This document shows, piece by piece, positions 1 through 10,568 of a stretch of DNA of 64,000 nt. How positions within the stretch are numbered: position 1 is the stretch's first letter; each line of letters opens with the position of its first letter. The notes under the pieces are model-generated. The model was not told the origin of the DNA, searched no databases, and was given only the letters and a program-made list of their open reading frames with translations. The position numbers and the translations under genes were made by a program. The stretch comes from Adiantum capillus-veneris. Taxonomy: Eukaryota; Streptophyta; Polypodiopsida; Polypodiales; Pteridaceae. The stretch covers positions 103,954,912 to 104,018,911 of the forward strand of contig CM043963.1 of the NCBI GenBank assembly GCA_014529385.2, read 5' to 3'.

Positions 1-15
1 GATGGTGGTATTGCC

Positions 16-822
16 TTGTGTCAGAAAAGTTACATAGAGACATTGCTATGTAAGTTTGGACTTGAGGATTGCAAACCTATTGCCACTCCCATGGAAACAG
101 GTTTGAAATTGAGTCTACATGATGCTGGCGATCCTGCTGATGTCACTCTTTACCAAACTGCTGCTGGCTGCCTCATTTATGTATGCAACACGAGGCCAGA
201 TATTCAGTTTGCAGTCTTGCAGGTCAGCAGATTTATGCATAGCCCAAGGTCTAAGCATTGGCAGGCTGTCAAGAGGATTTTCCGCTACCTTAGTGGCACT
301 TTACATCTTGGCTTGTTTTATCCCAAGGGGGGATCATTGCCGCCAGACTTACATGCTTTTTCGGACTCAGATTGGGCTGGTTGTTTTGACACGCGAGTGT
401 CCACAAGTGGTTTTTGTTTCATGCTTGGCAGTTCATGTATATCATGGTTGAGCAAGAAGCAACCTACTGTGGCCACTTCGAGTTGTGAGGCTGAGTACAG
501 GGCAGTCTTCACAGCTACGGTTGAGTGTGTATCTCTCAGACGCCTTATGGCTGACTTGGGTGTTGGACAGGACACTGCCAACACTATCTACACTGACAGT
601 CAGAGCGCATTGGCAGTTGCGAGGAACCCAGTTTTTCATGCTCGCACAAAGCACATTGAGGTGCATTACCACTATGTCAGGGAGAGGCTCTCAGCAGGAG
701 AGATCAGCTTGGCTTATGTGCCAACACAGGACAACCTTGCAGATCTTTTCACAATGGCATTGTCTCGTGAGAAGCTTGAAGCTTTCCGCAAAGCTTTGGG
801 CTTACTCCCCTTTGTGGACTGA
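16..822 (+). CDS. Copia-1 W pol C-terminus: end of RT and RNase H
   Basis: Open to a stop at 820-822; the upstream part of pol is off the window and the first ATG is only an internal Met. RNase H removes the RNA strand during reverse transcription in the virus-like particle. Visible copia landmarks: TRPDIQFAV and SRFMHSP in the RT-to-RNase H linker, then the acidic residues in SDSDWAG, SSCEAEYRA and YTDSQSA, then KHIEVHYHYVRE and QDNLADLFT near the end. All catalytic acidic positions are present. No internal stop is seen in 268 codons, unlike copies A, C and D. Confidence 0.9.
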   Translation: MCQKSYIETLLCKFGLEDCKPIATPMETGLKLSLHDAGDPADVTLYQTAAGCLIYVCNTRPDIQFAVLQVSRFMHSPRSKHWQAVKRIFRYLSGTLHLGLFYPKGGSLPPDLHAFSDSDWAGCFDTRVSTSGFCFMLGSSCISWLSKKQPTVATSSCEAEYRAVFTATVECVSLRRLMADLGVGQDTANTIYTDSQSALAVARNPVFHARTKHIEVHYHYVRERLSAGEISLAYVPTQDNLADLFTMALSREKLEAFRKALGLLPFVD

Positions 823-897
823 TCCTGTCCTCAGGGCATGGCACTTCCCTTTACTCATGTGCCAGCTCTCGTTCACCGCATCACTCCAGGGGGGATT

Positions 898-1124
898 TGT
901 TACCATATACATGTGGTAGTGATGTGTGTGAACACACTAGGACCGCCGGGGCATTTTTTCCCTCTTTAGGAGGTTTTTTCCCCCGTGCATTGTATATACG
1001 CCCATCACTCTAGGGCTATCTATCTTTCCATTTCACACTAAGTAACACACTCTCTATTGTGTGCCTTGAGCTTCCTTCGTCTTCTCCAAGCTGTGTGTGT
1101 TTCTCTGCAACCCTAATTCCAACA
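898..1124 (+). repeat. Copia-1 W 3' LTR
   Basis: The LTR starts TGTTACCATATAC and ends TTCCAACA (TG...CA). It is preceded by a polypurine tract, CCAGGGGGG, at about 887-894. A TATATA at 993-998, also present in the other copies, is the best TATA-box candidate. It matches the LTRs at 17247, 21977, 30473 (minus), 31678 and 36571. Confidence 0.95.
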
Positions 1125-1333
1125 TGAACTGACTCAATCTTTGGCATGATCACTTCGCTCACTTTACCCCTACCTATTTTGATTTGAAGAGAATGTAAAG
1201 TGTTACAATTTTTGTAATCACTGCTCGTCATTTGTCCCCTTAACATCCATTTTTGTATTCTCGATTTGAAATTGTATTGTATCTAACTGTAATCATGACT
1301 CTTATTGCAAAAGTAACTAGAGAGAGAGAGAGA

Positions 1334-1519
1334 GGTGAACATTTGGTGCACAATTTTGCTGAATTGGACCTTCTTATGATGCACAACAAGAAGTTTTGTG
1401 CTGAGATTGCTCACAATGTTTCCACTTTGAAGTGGAAATCAATTGTGGAGCGAGCCGCTCAGTTCAACATAGCAGTTACCAATGGTTCTCCCAGGCTTTG
1501 TAGTCAGGAGGATGAGTAG
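1334..1519 (+). pseudogene. RPL32: 60S ribosomal protein L32 fragment (C-terminal end)
   Basis: The reading frame ends with about 60 residues recognisable as eukaryotic ribosomal protein eL32: [25 protein letters not shown] and a terminal SQEDE before a TAG at 1517-1519. Only the C-terminal half is present, and several normally basic, conserved positions are changed (for example [14 protein letters not shown]). The frame upstream of about 1334 looks unrelated. A GA-rich tract at 1319-1334 abuts the start of homology, where an intron acceptor could once have been. An AT-rich stretch like a 3' UTR follows. It is probably a decayed gene end or retrocopy. Confidence 0.8.
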
Positions 1520-1656
1520 GTATTGTCGGTCCTAATGATGAGAGCATTAAGGATGAGATAGTTTAAGAAATTTTGGAATTGTAATTTTGTGTTTGTGATA
1601 GCCACGCTTTGTTGTATTGGTTTTGGAATACTCAATATTAATAATCATCTCCAAAA

Positions 1657-1700
<44 letters not shown>

Positions 1701-2773
1701 AGATTTGTTCTTAGATTATGGAGAAGAGTAACTATAAACTTCTAAGTGAAGAGGTGGAAATAGCAACATCTCCGTAATATCTCTTGAACTTGCCAATCAC
1801 ATTTGATTCCTCAAAGGTGTTAGTTTACTTGAAATTTTTTTCTTTGTCGAGATGTGTGTGTGTTTTTTGTAGACCCATCACGTAAGAAGAGGCCAATGAT
1901 TTCAATAAAAAATTGAAAGCATCGAATGAGGGGCCAATAATTTTAAATTAAAAAACTTAAATAATCGAACGGGATACTAACGGTTCAGCACCATTAAATG
2001 TGAAGGAGAAGGCCAGTCGATGCAAACAAGTAGTACGGGGTGAGGTGGGGGGCAGACAAGGAGGGAGTGCATAAAGCCAAGGGGTCATGGCACCATGCAT
2101 CAAGCATGTGTGGTCCTGAATTATGCAAGAAGACATGCAAATTTTTTATTTTTCACCGACTACACTTCTGTAGCAACTCATACGATTGCCCGAGTTTTGT
2201 GAGAGTCCGACATTAATCATATGTTAGGAGTGTGTGAGTTTGAGCCATTAGGATAGATTGTTTTTAAGATATGCACTACGACCACGTGCTATGAATTCGG
2301 CCAGATTACTTTGATCTTCAAGCTCAAGAAATCATATAATTTATAAACTTCTTTAATCTATCTTGTCTAAAGGGACTTGCTTGATTATTTGATTGCTCAA
2401 AAATACCCGCTCGCCAATTTGTATAACCCAAAAAAATGAGAAAACTCATCAAAAAATTGGCCAAAGTGTAAGTGAGTAGTTTGCATGAAACTTGAGTCAA
2501 GTTTGATCTTTTTGAATATGTCTTTTTATTTTTCTTTTTTTCTTAATAAAATTCTAAAATGAATAAAGAAACAAGAATGTCAAAATCAAATTTTGACTTC
2601 TAGAGGCAAATATCCAAACCCAATGGAATGGATTTAAAAAATTTGAATCAATTTTGAGGATATCACCAAATGGCCAAATGGGCCGGACTCAATTTAGAGC
2701 TACAAACAACAAAAGGACAAAGAACAAAAGGGCTTACGGGTGTCAAAATTTAAGTTTTTTTGATCCAAGGGTA
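1520..2773. other. unassigned DNA with a GA microsatellite
   Basis: AT-rich sequence without a supported ORF. A perfect (AG)n array occupies about 1659-1697. The stretch 1520-1658 may be the old RPL32 3' UTR. I see no transposon ends here. Confidence 0.5.
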
Positions 2774-3073
2774 TATCACGTAAGCTAACAAGTCTATTGG
2801 TGGGTAAGTGGGTAACTAGTAACTGGAACATAAGGAAGTCCAAAGTATGTCTAGCCAAGAGCCAATAGGGTCATTTTTAAGCCATATTACATAAGGTAAC
2901 GAGTCTATTGGTGGGTAAGTTAGTATTTGGGAACATAAGAACGTCCAAAGTATGTCTAGCTAATAGGCTCATTTTCAAGCCATATTACATAAGCTAACAA
3001 GTCTATTGGTGGGTAAGTTAGTATTTGGGAACATAAGAGCGTCCAAAGTATGTCTAGCTAATAGGGTCATTTT
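2774..3073. repeat. tandem repeat, three units of about 100-110 bp
   Basis: Three consecutive units share the phrases TAAGCTAACAAGTCTATTGG, TGGGTAAGT, GTCCAAAGTATGTCTAGC and AATAGGGTCATTTT. They begin near 2782, 2892 and 2990. The second and third are closest to each other. No ORF runs through them. Confidence 0.85.
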
Positions 3074-3093
3074 AAAGCTATTTCTATAGCTAC

Positions 3094-3143
<50 letters not shown>

Positions 3144-3481
3144 CCTATCGGTACATTCCACCAGCTTTCACACATAATCCATGACATTTTAGCCACTCCA
3201 AATGAGGGGTAATCTCCTAACCTCATCGCAAAGTATCTAATTACAGGTTTGGATAATGGGGTGGTAGAATGGTCATAGGGATCACGAGGCAAAGTGGGGG
3301 TTTCTCGGGTAGAGAATCATCAACACCACCATGACCACTATACCAAATTGGATTGAGCCAAGGCAATGATAAAACTAATTAAATTTCCTTCAATTTATCC
3401 ATATATATGTTTAATGTTTTTTCTATTTTGGAAGCCTTAAATCCTCCTGTGGGAATCCTATTAAGTAGGAGGAGTACTTAT
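3074..3481. other. unassigned flank of Gypsy-2A with a GA microsatellite
   Basis: A (GA)n array lies at about 3097-3140. The rest, up to the target-site duplication of Gypsy-2A, has no supported ORF. By the insertion logic it should be part of the same host sequence that continues at 16412 (the Gypsy-3 relic or its flank). Confidence 0.5.
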
Positions 3482-3486
3482 TTCAC

Positions 3487-3723
3487 TATGCGCATCTGTC
3501 GCACGTGTCAAAGCAAGAGACTTGCCGTACACTGTGTGTGAGCCACAAATAATTGCAAGCAAACATCTAGATTTTTTTAGCAAGCTCAAGAGAGCAAGGA
3601 TGTGTCACTCACCACCCTATGCTTGTCTTTGGAGTATTCCTTTCCGTGAAGAAGAGGGAGCTACTACCGTTCTGCGCTCAACCGCCTTGCCGTGACCGTG
3701 CCGTCGCAATGCTCGATCACTCT

Positions 3724-3807
<84 letters not shown>

Positions 3808-4802
3808 GAGATGAAGAAGAAGATGGAGATGGAGCAAGAGCACTCTTCAATTGCACAAATGACGGAATGAGTGATTTTTAAGTTTAGGTGACTTTTATAT
3901 GAGCTCGCCCATTCACACTTGGGCGCCCATGCTTAGCCAGTTCCCGGGGGACTCACTCTATATACAAAATGGAACGAACCCTGCGAGCGGACAACTTTGA
4001 TAAAACCTCTATATACAACTCATATTAGGGAATATGACCCCCCTTTCTACGCTTATACGACAATCCATGCAAAAAACTATCATATCCCTATCTTACATAT
4101 AAAATTTAGGTCCTACATGATCTAAATGAATAAAACTAACCAAAGAGCATGTAGCATAGTGGCTGGCAACGTACTAAGGAGCCACTTCTGTTGATAACTA
4201 GAAGTACCCTCAATGTGTCTTAGTTTGACTTTGAAACTATGTGCACGATCAGCCTGCACTCTACCTACTTGTCCAATTCGGGTCCAATTTTGACCCATCT
4301 AAATTACTCAAAAACCATGGTTATAAAGTTTTGCTAGGTTCTCCATGTAAATTTGCATCTATACAAACTCAAAAAATGGACTATATAGAAAGTAGTGCTT
4401 GTTCTTGCATGTATCTTTGTAGCTATTGACTCACAATTTCAAGGGAAGAATCTTTTGGGAAGCCATGATTTTGAAACACAAAAACTTCCTCTCATGTTTC
4501 CCTTTTCTCACTTCTCCCCCCCCCACATAAATATAATACCCCTTCCCTTATTTTTAAGCTTGGGAGATAAATTACTGAAGGACTACCCCTAACTTATACA
4601 GTTATGTAACTTGTAAAAAACCCCCCCTCCCCTGCACTTATGTGGTGCGGTAAGTTTTCCATGGTGAATCCCCCGGGAGCCAGTTAACCCTTGAATATTT
4701 CAGTTAGAGTGAATCTCTCATCAGTGATCACTCTTACCCTTTTTTCTATTGGACTGACAAGCCCAGCCCATGACTACTAGAAGTAGATACGGGTGGTTAA
4801 CA
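3487..4802 (-). repeat. Gypsy-2A 3' LTR, interrupted by a DNA transposon
   Basis: In element orientation it begins TGTTAACCACCC at 4802 and ends ...GCGCATA at 3487 (the expected CA has become TA). Without the 735-bp insertion and its 8-bp duplication it is about 573 bp, close to the 570-bp 5' LTR at 15842-16411. It contains a (CT)n/(CA)n composite microsatellite at about 3730-3804. Confidence 0.9.
3943..4677. mobile_element. hAT-like non-autonomous DNA transposon, 735 bp
   Basis: Inserted in the Gypsy-2A 3' LTR. The ends are inverted: CCCGGGGGACTCAC on the left and, read from the other side, CCCGGGGGATTCAC on the right. It is flanked by a perfect 8-bp duplication AGCCAGTT (3935-3942, 4678-4685). 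The LTR copies at 16280 and 31600 show the empty site (GCTTAGCCAACTAGCCC or close to it). No transposase is encoded. The 8-bp duplication points to the hAT superfamily, although the terminal sequence is not the commonest hAT form. Confidence 0.88.
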
Positions 4803-4814
4803 TGTCCCCCTTTC
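4803..4814 (-). other. Gypsy-2A polypurine tract
   Basis: Read on the minus strand this is GAAAGGGGGACA, directly upstream of the 3' LTR start at 4802. Its position and composition are those of the plus-strand primer tract. Confidence 0.8.
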
Positions 4815-6430
4815 TCATGTAGATTCTACCCTCAGAATATAACAATGCAGCATCAAGATCCATGATAGGAGTACTTGCAGTAGCAGAAGAAAAACAACAT
4901 TGTGAAAGCTCAAAGGCAGCATGTGCATGCGTGCAATAAGTGAGATGCATACATGATATTTTAGGAACTGTAAAAAAAAATCATGAATTGTAACATTGCC
5001 AACTAGAACAAGCATAGTACCTGAATAAAATGCAATTGAGTTAAAGTCTATTAGGTTGACTCTAAGAGAAGTACACAAGAGCTAGGGCTAAATTAAGTAC
5101 TAGATTGACTAACGTTAATAAAAAAATGTCAACTAAAGAGTAGTTAACCCTAGGAATGATCGTCGGGGTCTAAAGACTAGTGATCTTGTCACTTATATCA
5201 CTTAAGTGTGATCAACATAAACTACAAGGAAGTTTGTGCTATTTGATTTCTCTTTTCTCTCTTTTTTTGTTGTCATAGTTGCTACAAGTAGCTGGGGGAC
5301 TCGAGGGAGACTCAAGGTCTCAAATATCAGCTTGAGCATAAACTAGTTGGGAGACTCCAGGTCTCAAATACCATCTTAACACATAGACTTCCACAACACA
5401 AGTCACAGTTAGGTGGAATAAGCTAGAGAGAATTATATCCTCATAGTGTAAAACATTAATAAAGTTACTACAATTAATGGATTATTTAGGAATTAAAGTC
5501 AGCAATTAAGTGGCCTAGTTTAGCCTAAGGTCCTGATACCTACTTAAAGCCAACTAATAGACCAAACTCAAAGAGAAGAACAAGGTACTAGAAGTTTGAA
5601 AAAATTATAGCATCTAAATTGGCAATGTCATAACTTCATAAATTTTATGCATTGTTAGAAACTCAAATGAAAAGATGCAAACATGTAACTGTGGAAAGCA
5701 TAGATAAAAGGAAGTAGTACACCTGATATAATGGAGAACATCTCTTGTAACATGTAAAGATCCATTGTCGTTGTCCTTTGAAGGCATCCTTATGTAGTTA
5801 CAAACTTCACAATAGTCACCACCAAACATCCACCTTCCAGAGACACATCAGTGGGAAAGAAGAAATTTGCTAGTCACTAAACTCTAAAACAGAAACACTC
5901 CTATCGTACTAACCCTACCTACCCTCCATCACTTGAGTGATGAGGATCAAATCCTAAGTGGAGGTTGAGATCTCGGTCAATAGCTCTAAGGCTAAATTGC
6001 CATCCTCATCATCAAAGTAGGTGTAATCCTCTTCAATAAGGCCGTGTGTATTGTCTGTCCAATCACCATTATTGTCCTTGTCCTCTTCCGTGCAATATAG
6101 TATTAGGAATGTCATGAGGCGTGCATACTCAGCCTGGGCAAAAGGGTAAACTTGGCAATTGGGCAAACTTCCTGGATAGAATAGGGATCTGTCATAGTCA
6201 AGAGGCAGACCAGCCACTCTAACTCCTCAACATTTCTCTCACAAGCAAGTGTTTCAATCGAATCCCATTCAGAGAAAATATGAGGATAACATAAATGCAT
6301 TACTTGGGACATGTAAAAAGAGTATTTGTAAGAATCAACCATATCTGTGAACACAAATAGAGGATGGTTAGGTGTTTGATGACATAGGTTATTGTTTTAG
6401 TGTACCTGATGTGACATGCGTAGGTCTGGG
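4815..6430 (-). other. Gypsy-2A 3' tail with exon-like coding fragments
   Basis: Between the pol remnants and the 3' LTR there are short open stretches I do not recognise. The clearest runs 6344-5954 on the minus strand and appears to change frame near 6200; it includes EWDSIETLACERNVEELEWL, then LDYDRSLFYPGSLPNCQ and an acidic end EEDYTYFDDEDGN. It is preceded by splice-like signals (CAG/GTACAC near 6405, TTCACAG at 6345). A second open piece at about 5829-5720 includes GGDYCEVCNYIRMPSKDNDN. They could be captured host exons or an element-specific ORF. No function is assigned. Confidence 0.35.
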
Positions 6431-6789
6431 TCAGTATTGTGCACACTCGTTTGCTAATTTCTCTTGGTCTTTACTATTTTTTAATTTTTTTGGTTTTAAA
6501 GTAGGGTGGGTAGTTACTATATATCTACATATATACAATCCCTAAAATTGGAAAGCTCAAGGGTCAGGGAAAGAAGGGTACGAGGGAAATAATTCAATAG
6601 GCTGACGTGAATGAAGACTCCCCCCTTCCTTGGGTAGATCATACTTTAAAAGGATGTCATCACCTTTTGGAACCAATTATTTCAATTGGTAATGGGTGAG
6701 GATTTTACCCAGTAGTTCTCTATTACCTTGGATGCCTCATTGAGTTAAAAGGGTGGTAATGTACTCTCCCATGAACGAACTTGAAGTAG

Positions 6790-7335
6790 TCCATCCGGTA
6801 ATAATTAAACAATGGGAGGTGTTGAGTCTTTTGTAGCTTCATGGAGGTTTCCTATGGTAGGTGGAGGTTGTGTAGAAGCTTTTACCTCTATGGATGCATT
6901 ACACGAGGAGATAGAAGCTTCATGGAGCTCCCTCTTTCTTGAGCTAAGCTCAATAAATTGGTTTTTCCTTGGAACCCAAACTAGCTTTGGAATCATAAGG
7001 TTTGACTCACATGGTTTTGTAGTGGATAGGGAAGGACACTATTTATGTTTAGGTATCCAAATTCAATTATTTCCATCATAGTAGCCTTGGGCTTCTAATA
7101 GTTGTTTGGGAATCCAACATGATTTGGTTTTCACCTTCTTAACTTGAGTGGACGCCGCATGTTGACCCTTTGATGTAGCAATGTCTGTAGTAGCCATGGA
7201 AGTTGAAGCTTTAGAGGGTTGTGCTACTGGCAAGGATGTTGTGACTTTTTGGATTTTCAATATTTTGTTGTTTTTTGAGTTATGAAGAGGTGAGATTTCA
7301 GGTGTTATTCCTTGAGCCGTAGGGCTATGAGTTGG
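6790..7335 (-). pseudogene. Gypsy-2A W-x-P-K repeat tail of the polyprotein
   Basis: Downstream of the protease-like domain, and in the same minus-strand frame through two stops, the sequence carries three related tryptophan motifs: SCWIPKQ, IWIPKHK and LVWVPRKN. The intervening sequence is low-complexity (Ser/Thr/Ala-rich, about 7160-7320). Gypsy-1 carries the same kind of motif at the same place (53617-54219). Function unknown; a structural or nucleic-acid-binding tail is only a guess. Confidence 0.6.
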
Positions 7336-7680
7336 GTTTTGCATCGTGATACTCCTGGTCTCCCAATCAATATTACATTTGACTGCAGACATCCATTTGC
7401 ACCCCAGGTTTATATTACCCTCCATAGTACCAATAGGCATGACCAAAAAGCTTTGAACCACGGTTCCATTGTCATAAATAACAGGAGTGTGTAGGATTCC
7501 AAAAATAGTGGTCTAATTTTTATTGAAACCCTTGACTTGGATGGTGCTTGTGGATAGGGGTGGTTTTCCTAGCTGACACCAAACTCCATAGGATAACAGA
7601 TTATGTTGAGCTCTTTTAACCAATAATGCGTTATATAGTACTCTCCCATAGAGGCTATTTAATCAATTGAATATTGTAGA
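7336..7680 (-). pseudogene. Gypsy-2A post-integrase retropepsin-like domain, active site lost
   Basis: Translated on the minus strand in one frame (one TGA and one TAG inside), the order of motifs is that of a retroviral-type aspartic protease. AQHNLLS follows the place of the catalytic triad, then LGKPPL, IQVKGF, FLVMPIGT and finally CKWMSAVKCNIDW, which matches the usual GRPWL...DW end. The triad itself (D-S/T-G) reads VKR. The domain lies after integrase rather than before RT. The same architecture occurs in Gypsy-1 at 53150-53484. Whether it ever cleaved peptides cannot be told from this copy. Confidence 0.6.
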
Positions 7681-7855
7681 GGTGGCTTAGATTCCAATGA
7701 ATCATCATCCTGTCTTCAAAAAACACTTTCATGATTCTCAGATTAGCCTCTGGTTGGCGTCTAAGACGTTGTTGTCTTTCTCGAGCCTCAACTGTTGCTT
7801 GTATCTTTTTAAGCTCTACCTGTTCTTTGGCTACTTTGTTTTGATGGATGGCTTG

Positions 7856-9000
7856 TAACTCTTCCTGGCTTAGAGGATCATAGTACCTTCTAAGTTTACT
7901 CCCATTGAGGAATCCAATGGTTTCAACTCCATCTAGAGTCTCCACATGAATGGTACCTTGCGGGGTAATTTTACACACGATATGATCCTTTTCCCGCATA
8001 TTTCAACTTTTTCTTTTTGTTACGCACACCATACATAAGAACTTTATCACCAACATTGATATCTTTGTTCTTTAGATGACGATCAAACCATTTCTTCCTT
8101 CTATCTTTCTCCACAAGTGCATTTTGCACAGCCGATTGTCTTTCTTCATCTCACCTCTCAAGGATGTATAAGCACTCAACTAAAGGGTTACCATCCCAAT
8201 CTTGTGAAGCTACACGCAGACTAGGAATTACAAACTTCTATGGCATAACTGATTCTTGGCCATATACCATTTTGAATGGTGTACAATTAATAGCCACTTT
8301 GTAGGAAGTATGATAAGCCCATAGAGCTAATGTAAGCTTTAAATCCCAATCTGTACGATGAGCTTCAACTGTCTTTGTCAAAATGGAGATGAGAGTTTTG
8401 TTGGTACTCTCAGCTTGGCCATTTTCTTGTGGATAATAAGATGTAGACTTGTGGTGGGATATCATGAAGTCTGATGTGACTTCTTTTATCACTTCATTTA
8501 TAAAATGGGTTCCATTGTCACTCACAAGTTCAAAGGGGCATCCAAAACGTGTGATAAGGTTCTTAAAGAAAAAATTAGCTTCAGCCCATTTGATCACATA
8601 GTTGATAGCTACAATGATATATCGTGACTGAGTGTTACGTGCAGCTGGGGACTAATCGAATCTACAAAGTCTAAGCCCCACTTTTCAAATGGTTGGGCTA
8701 CCTTGATGGGATGTAGAGGCATCTTATCCTTTCTTTGTGGCTTCTTAAAGCGTTGGTATTCATCACATCCCTTCACAAAAAGTGATGCATCCTTGAATAA
8801 GGTAGGCCACCAATAGCCTGATTGTAGCACCTTTCTAGCTGTTAGTTCCCCTGAGAAATGTCCTCCGACTATACGCATGTGGGCTTCTTGCAGCATGTAT
8901 AAATACTCATCATCACAAGCGCAACGTCTAAGAATATCATCCTTCCCTAGCCTCTAGAGAGTTCCTGCAATGATAGGATAAGGTTCACATTCTTTTAACA
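7856..9000 (-). pseudogene. Gypsy-2A integrase
   Basis: Integrase inserts the DNA copy into the genome. On the minus strand: a single H2C2 zinc module (EAHMRIVGGHFSG ... VKGCDEYQRF, with the last Cys changed to Tyr), then the catalytic core with the first Asp in WGLDFVDSI, the second in FELVSDNGTHF and the Glu in PQENGQAESTNK. The C-terminal end is TLDGVETIGFLNGSKLRRYY. Core sequence between the first and second Asp is shortened or scrambled near 8600-8640. Several frame changes make it non-functional. It has one zinc module, unlike Gypsy-1. Confidence 0.85.
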
Positions 9001-9009
9001 GTTTTTGAG

Positions 9010-9573
9010 CTATGTCCTTAAAATCTCTTTGGGTGACAAACCATTAACTATAAAGTTCACAATCTTCTCACTCCATTCAGGCATGGTCTTGACTAGAAAT
9101 AAGGAAGTATAAGGCAATTCATCATCAACTCCAGTAGGGGCTTCACCATTGGGTATGCGAGACAAATGATCCGCCATGACATGTCTTTTATCAGGTCTCA
9201 TTACAACGGTAAAATCAAACTCAAGGAGAATTAACAACCATCGTGTAATTCTTCTCGTGGAACAAGGTTTATTTACTAGATACAACAAGGCTTGATGATC
9301 CACATAGAAAACAAACTTGTTGACAAGAAGGTAGTAGCAAAATTTCTTCACTGCGTAAATCATAGCTAAACCTTCCTGCTCTGTAGTGGTGTAGTTTCTC
9401 TTGGCATCATTCACTTGACGACTTGCAAAGCTAATGGGGTAGTCCAATTTATGTTCTCCCGGTTGAGCTAGAACACACCCAATAGCAAAGTTTGATGCAT
9501 CAATATGCACATGGAAAATTATATTCCAATCGGGAACTTGTAAAATGGGTGCACTTGTCAAGGTCTTTTTCAA
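9010..9573 (-). pseudogene. Gypsy-2A RNase H
   Basis: An open stretch of 187 codons. It contains the gypsy-type RNase H landmarks FHVHIDAS, NYTTTEQEGLAMIYAV, YVDHQALLYLVNKP and ADHLSRIPNGE, followed by the spacer to integrase (MPEWSEKIVNF). The key acidic residues are present. It continues in frame order from the RT remnants upstream. Confidence 0.88.
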
Positions 9574-9599
9574 TGACTCATAAGCATGGTCACACTCTG

Positions 9600-10568
9600 C
9601 GGTCTAGTGAGACTCAATAAGAAGCTTGTACAAAGGACGAGCTATCTCGGCAAAGTTTCAAATAAACTGTCGGTAATAACCAACATGGCCCATGAACCTT
9701 TGAACTCCTTCATAGTTTGTAGGTGGTGGAAATTCTGCAATGGCTTGAATTTTTCTCTCATCTGTGGAAATCCAATTTTTCAATACTATATGCCGTAAAA
9801 TGACTCCATGTTTAACCCAAAATTGGCATTTGAAAGGGTTTAAAGAGATGCAATACAATTTTCACTTCTCAAACACTTTTCGTAAGCATGATAGATGTTC
9901 TTTCCAAGAGGAATAACACAAAGATCATCTAAGAAAGGTTCACAAAACTTCCTCAAATATTATCTAAAAGCAGTGTTTATTAATCTTTGAAAGGTAGCAA
10001 GGGCATTGGTTAAGCCAAAAGCCATAACACGAAATGCAAACACTCCAAATTCAGTTCTAAAATTTGTTTTATCTTGGTCCTCTAGTGCAATTGTGATTTG
10101 ATTATAATCAGAGTACCCATCTAAAAAGCTATAAGCTTCCTTTCCTTCAACTCTTTCAAGCACCTATTCTGAATATGGCAAGGGGTAATGGTCCCTCCTA
10201 GTGGCAGCATTGACCTTCTTGAGATCCACACACGCTTTGAGTTTCCTATTCTTTTTTGGCAAAATCACTGGCAAAATCACTATCGAAGAAACCCATTCTG
10301 AGTGCTCAATAGGGTGTATGAATCCACATTTCACAAGTTTTTCAATCTCTTCCTGGATGATCTTTGCATATTTAGGATTGATTGGGTAGGGCCGTTGTTG
10401 AACTGGTTTAGCCATGCTATTCATGGGGATTGTGTGTTGCACCACGGAAGGTGGAACACATTTCATATCATTATATGTCCAAGAAAATATATCCCTAAAT
10501 TCTCTGAGAAGTTCTTTAATTAAGTACACACTCCTCAATCTCTGCCAGATATTGGGCAATGAAAACAA
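9600..10568 (-). pseudogene. Gypsy-2A reverse transcriptase
   Basis: Minus-strand RT split by stops near 10163, 9960 and 9658. Motifs in order: RPYPINPKYA, GFIHPIEHSEW, CVDLKKVNAATRRDHYPLP, AYSFLDGYSDYNQI, FGLTNALATFQRL, and an active site FLDDLCV instead of the usual YMDD (9924-9935). The thumb region includes SLNPFKCQFWV and RFMGHVGYYRQFI. A 12-bp tandem duplication (GGCAAAATCACT twice, about 10257-10280) adds four residues in frame. It is the nearest well-preserved domain to the gag side. Confidence 0.88.

Larger units (their letters stand above)
1..1124 (+). mobile_element. Copia-1 copy W, 3' end only
   Basis: This is the right-hand end of a Ty1/copia LTR retrotransposon; its left part lies outside the window. 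It holds the end of the polyprotein (RNase H), a purine-rich tract just before the LTR, and a 227-bp 3' LTR. The internal sequence matches three more copies in this window (17247-22202, 26907-30697 minus, 31678-36796). The 5 bp after the LTR are TGAAC, but the matching target-site copy is off the window. Of the four copies it has the least damaged RNase H. Confidence 0.93.
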
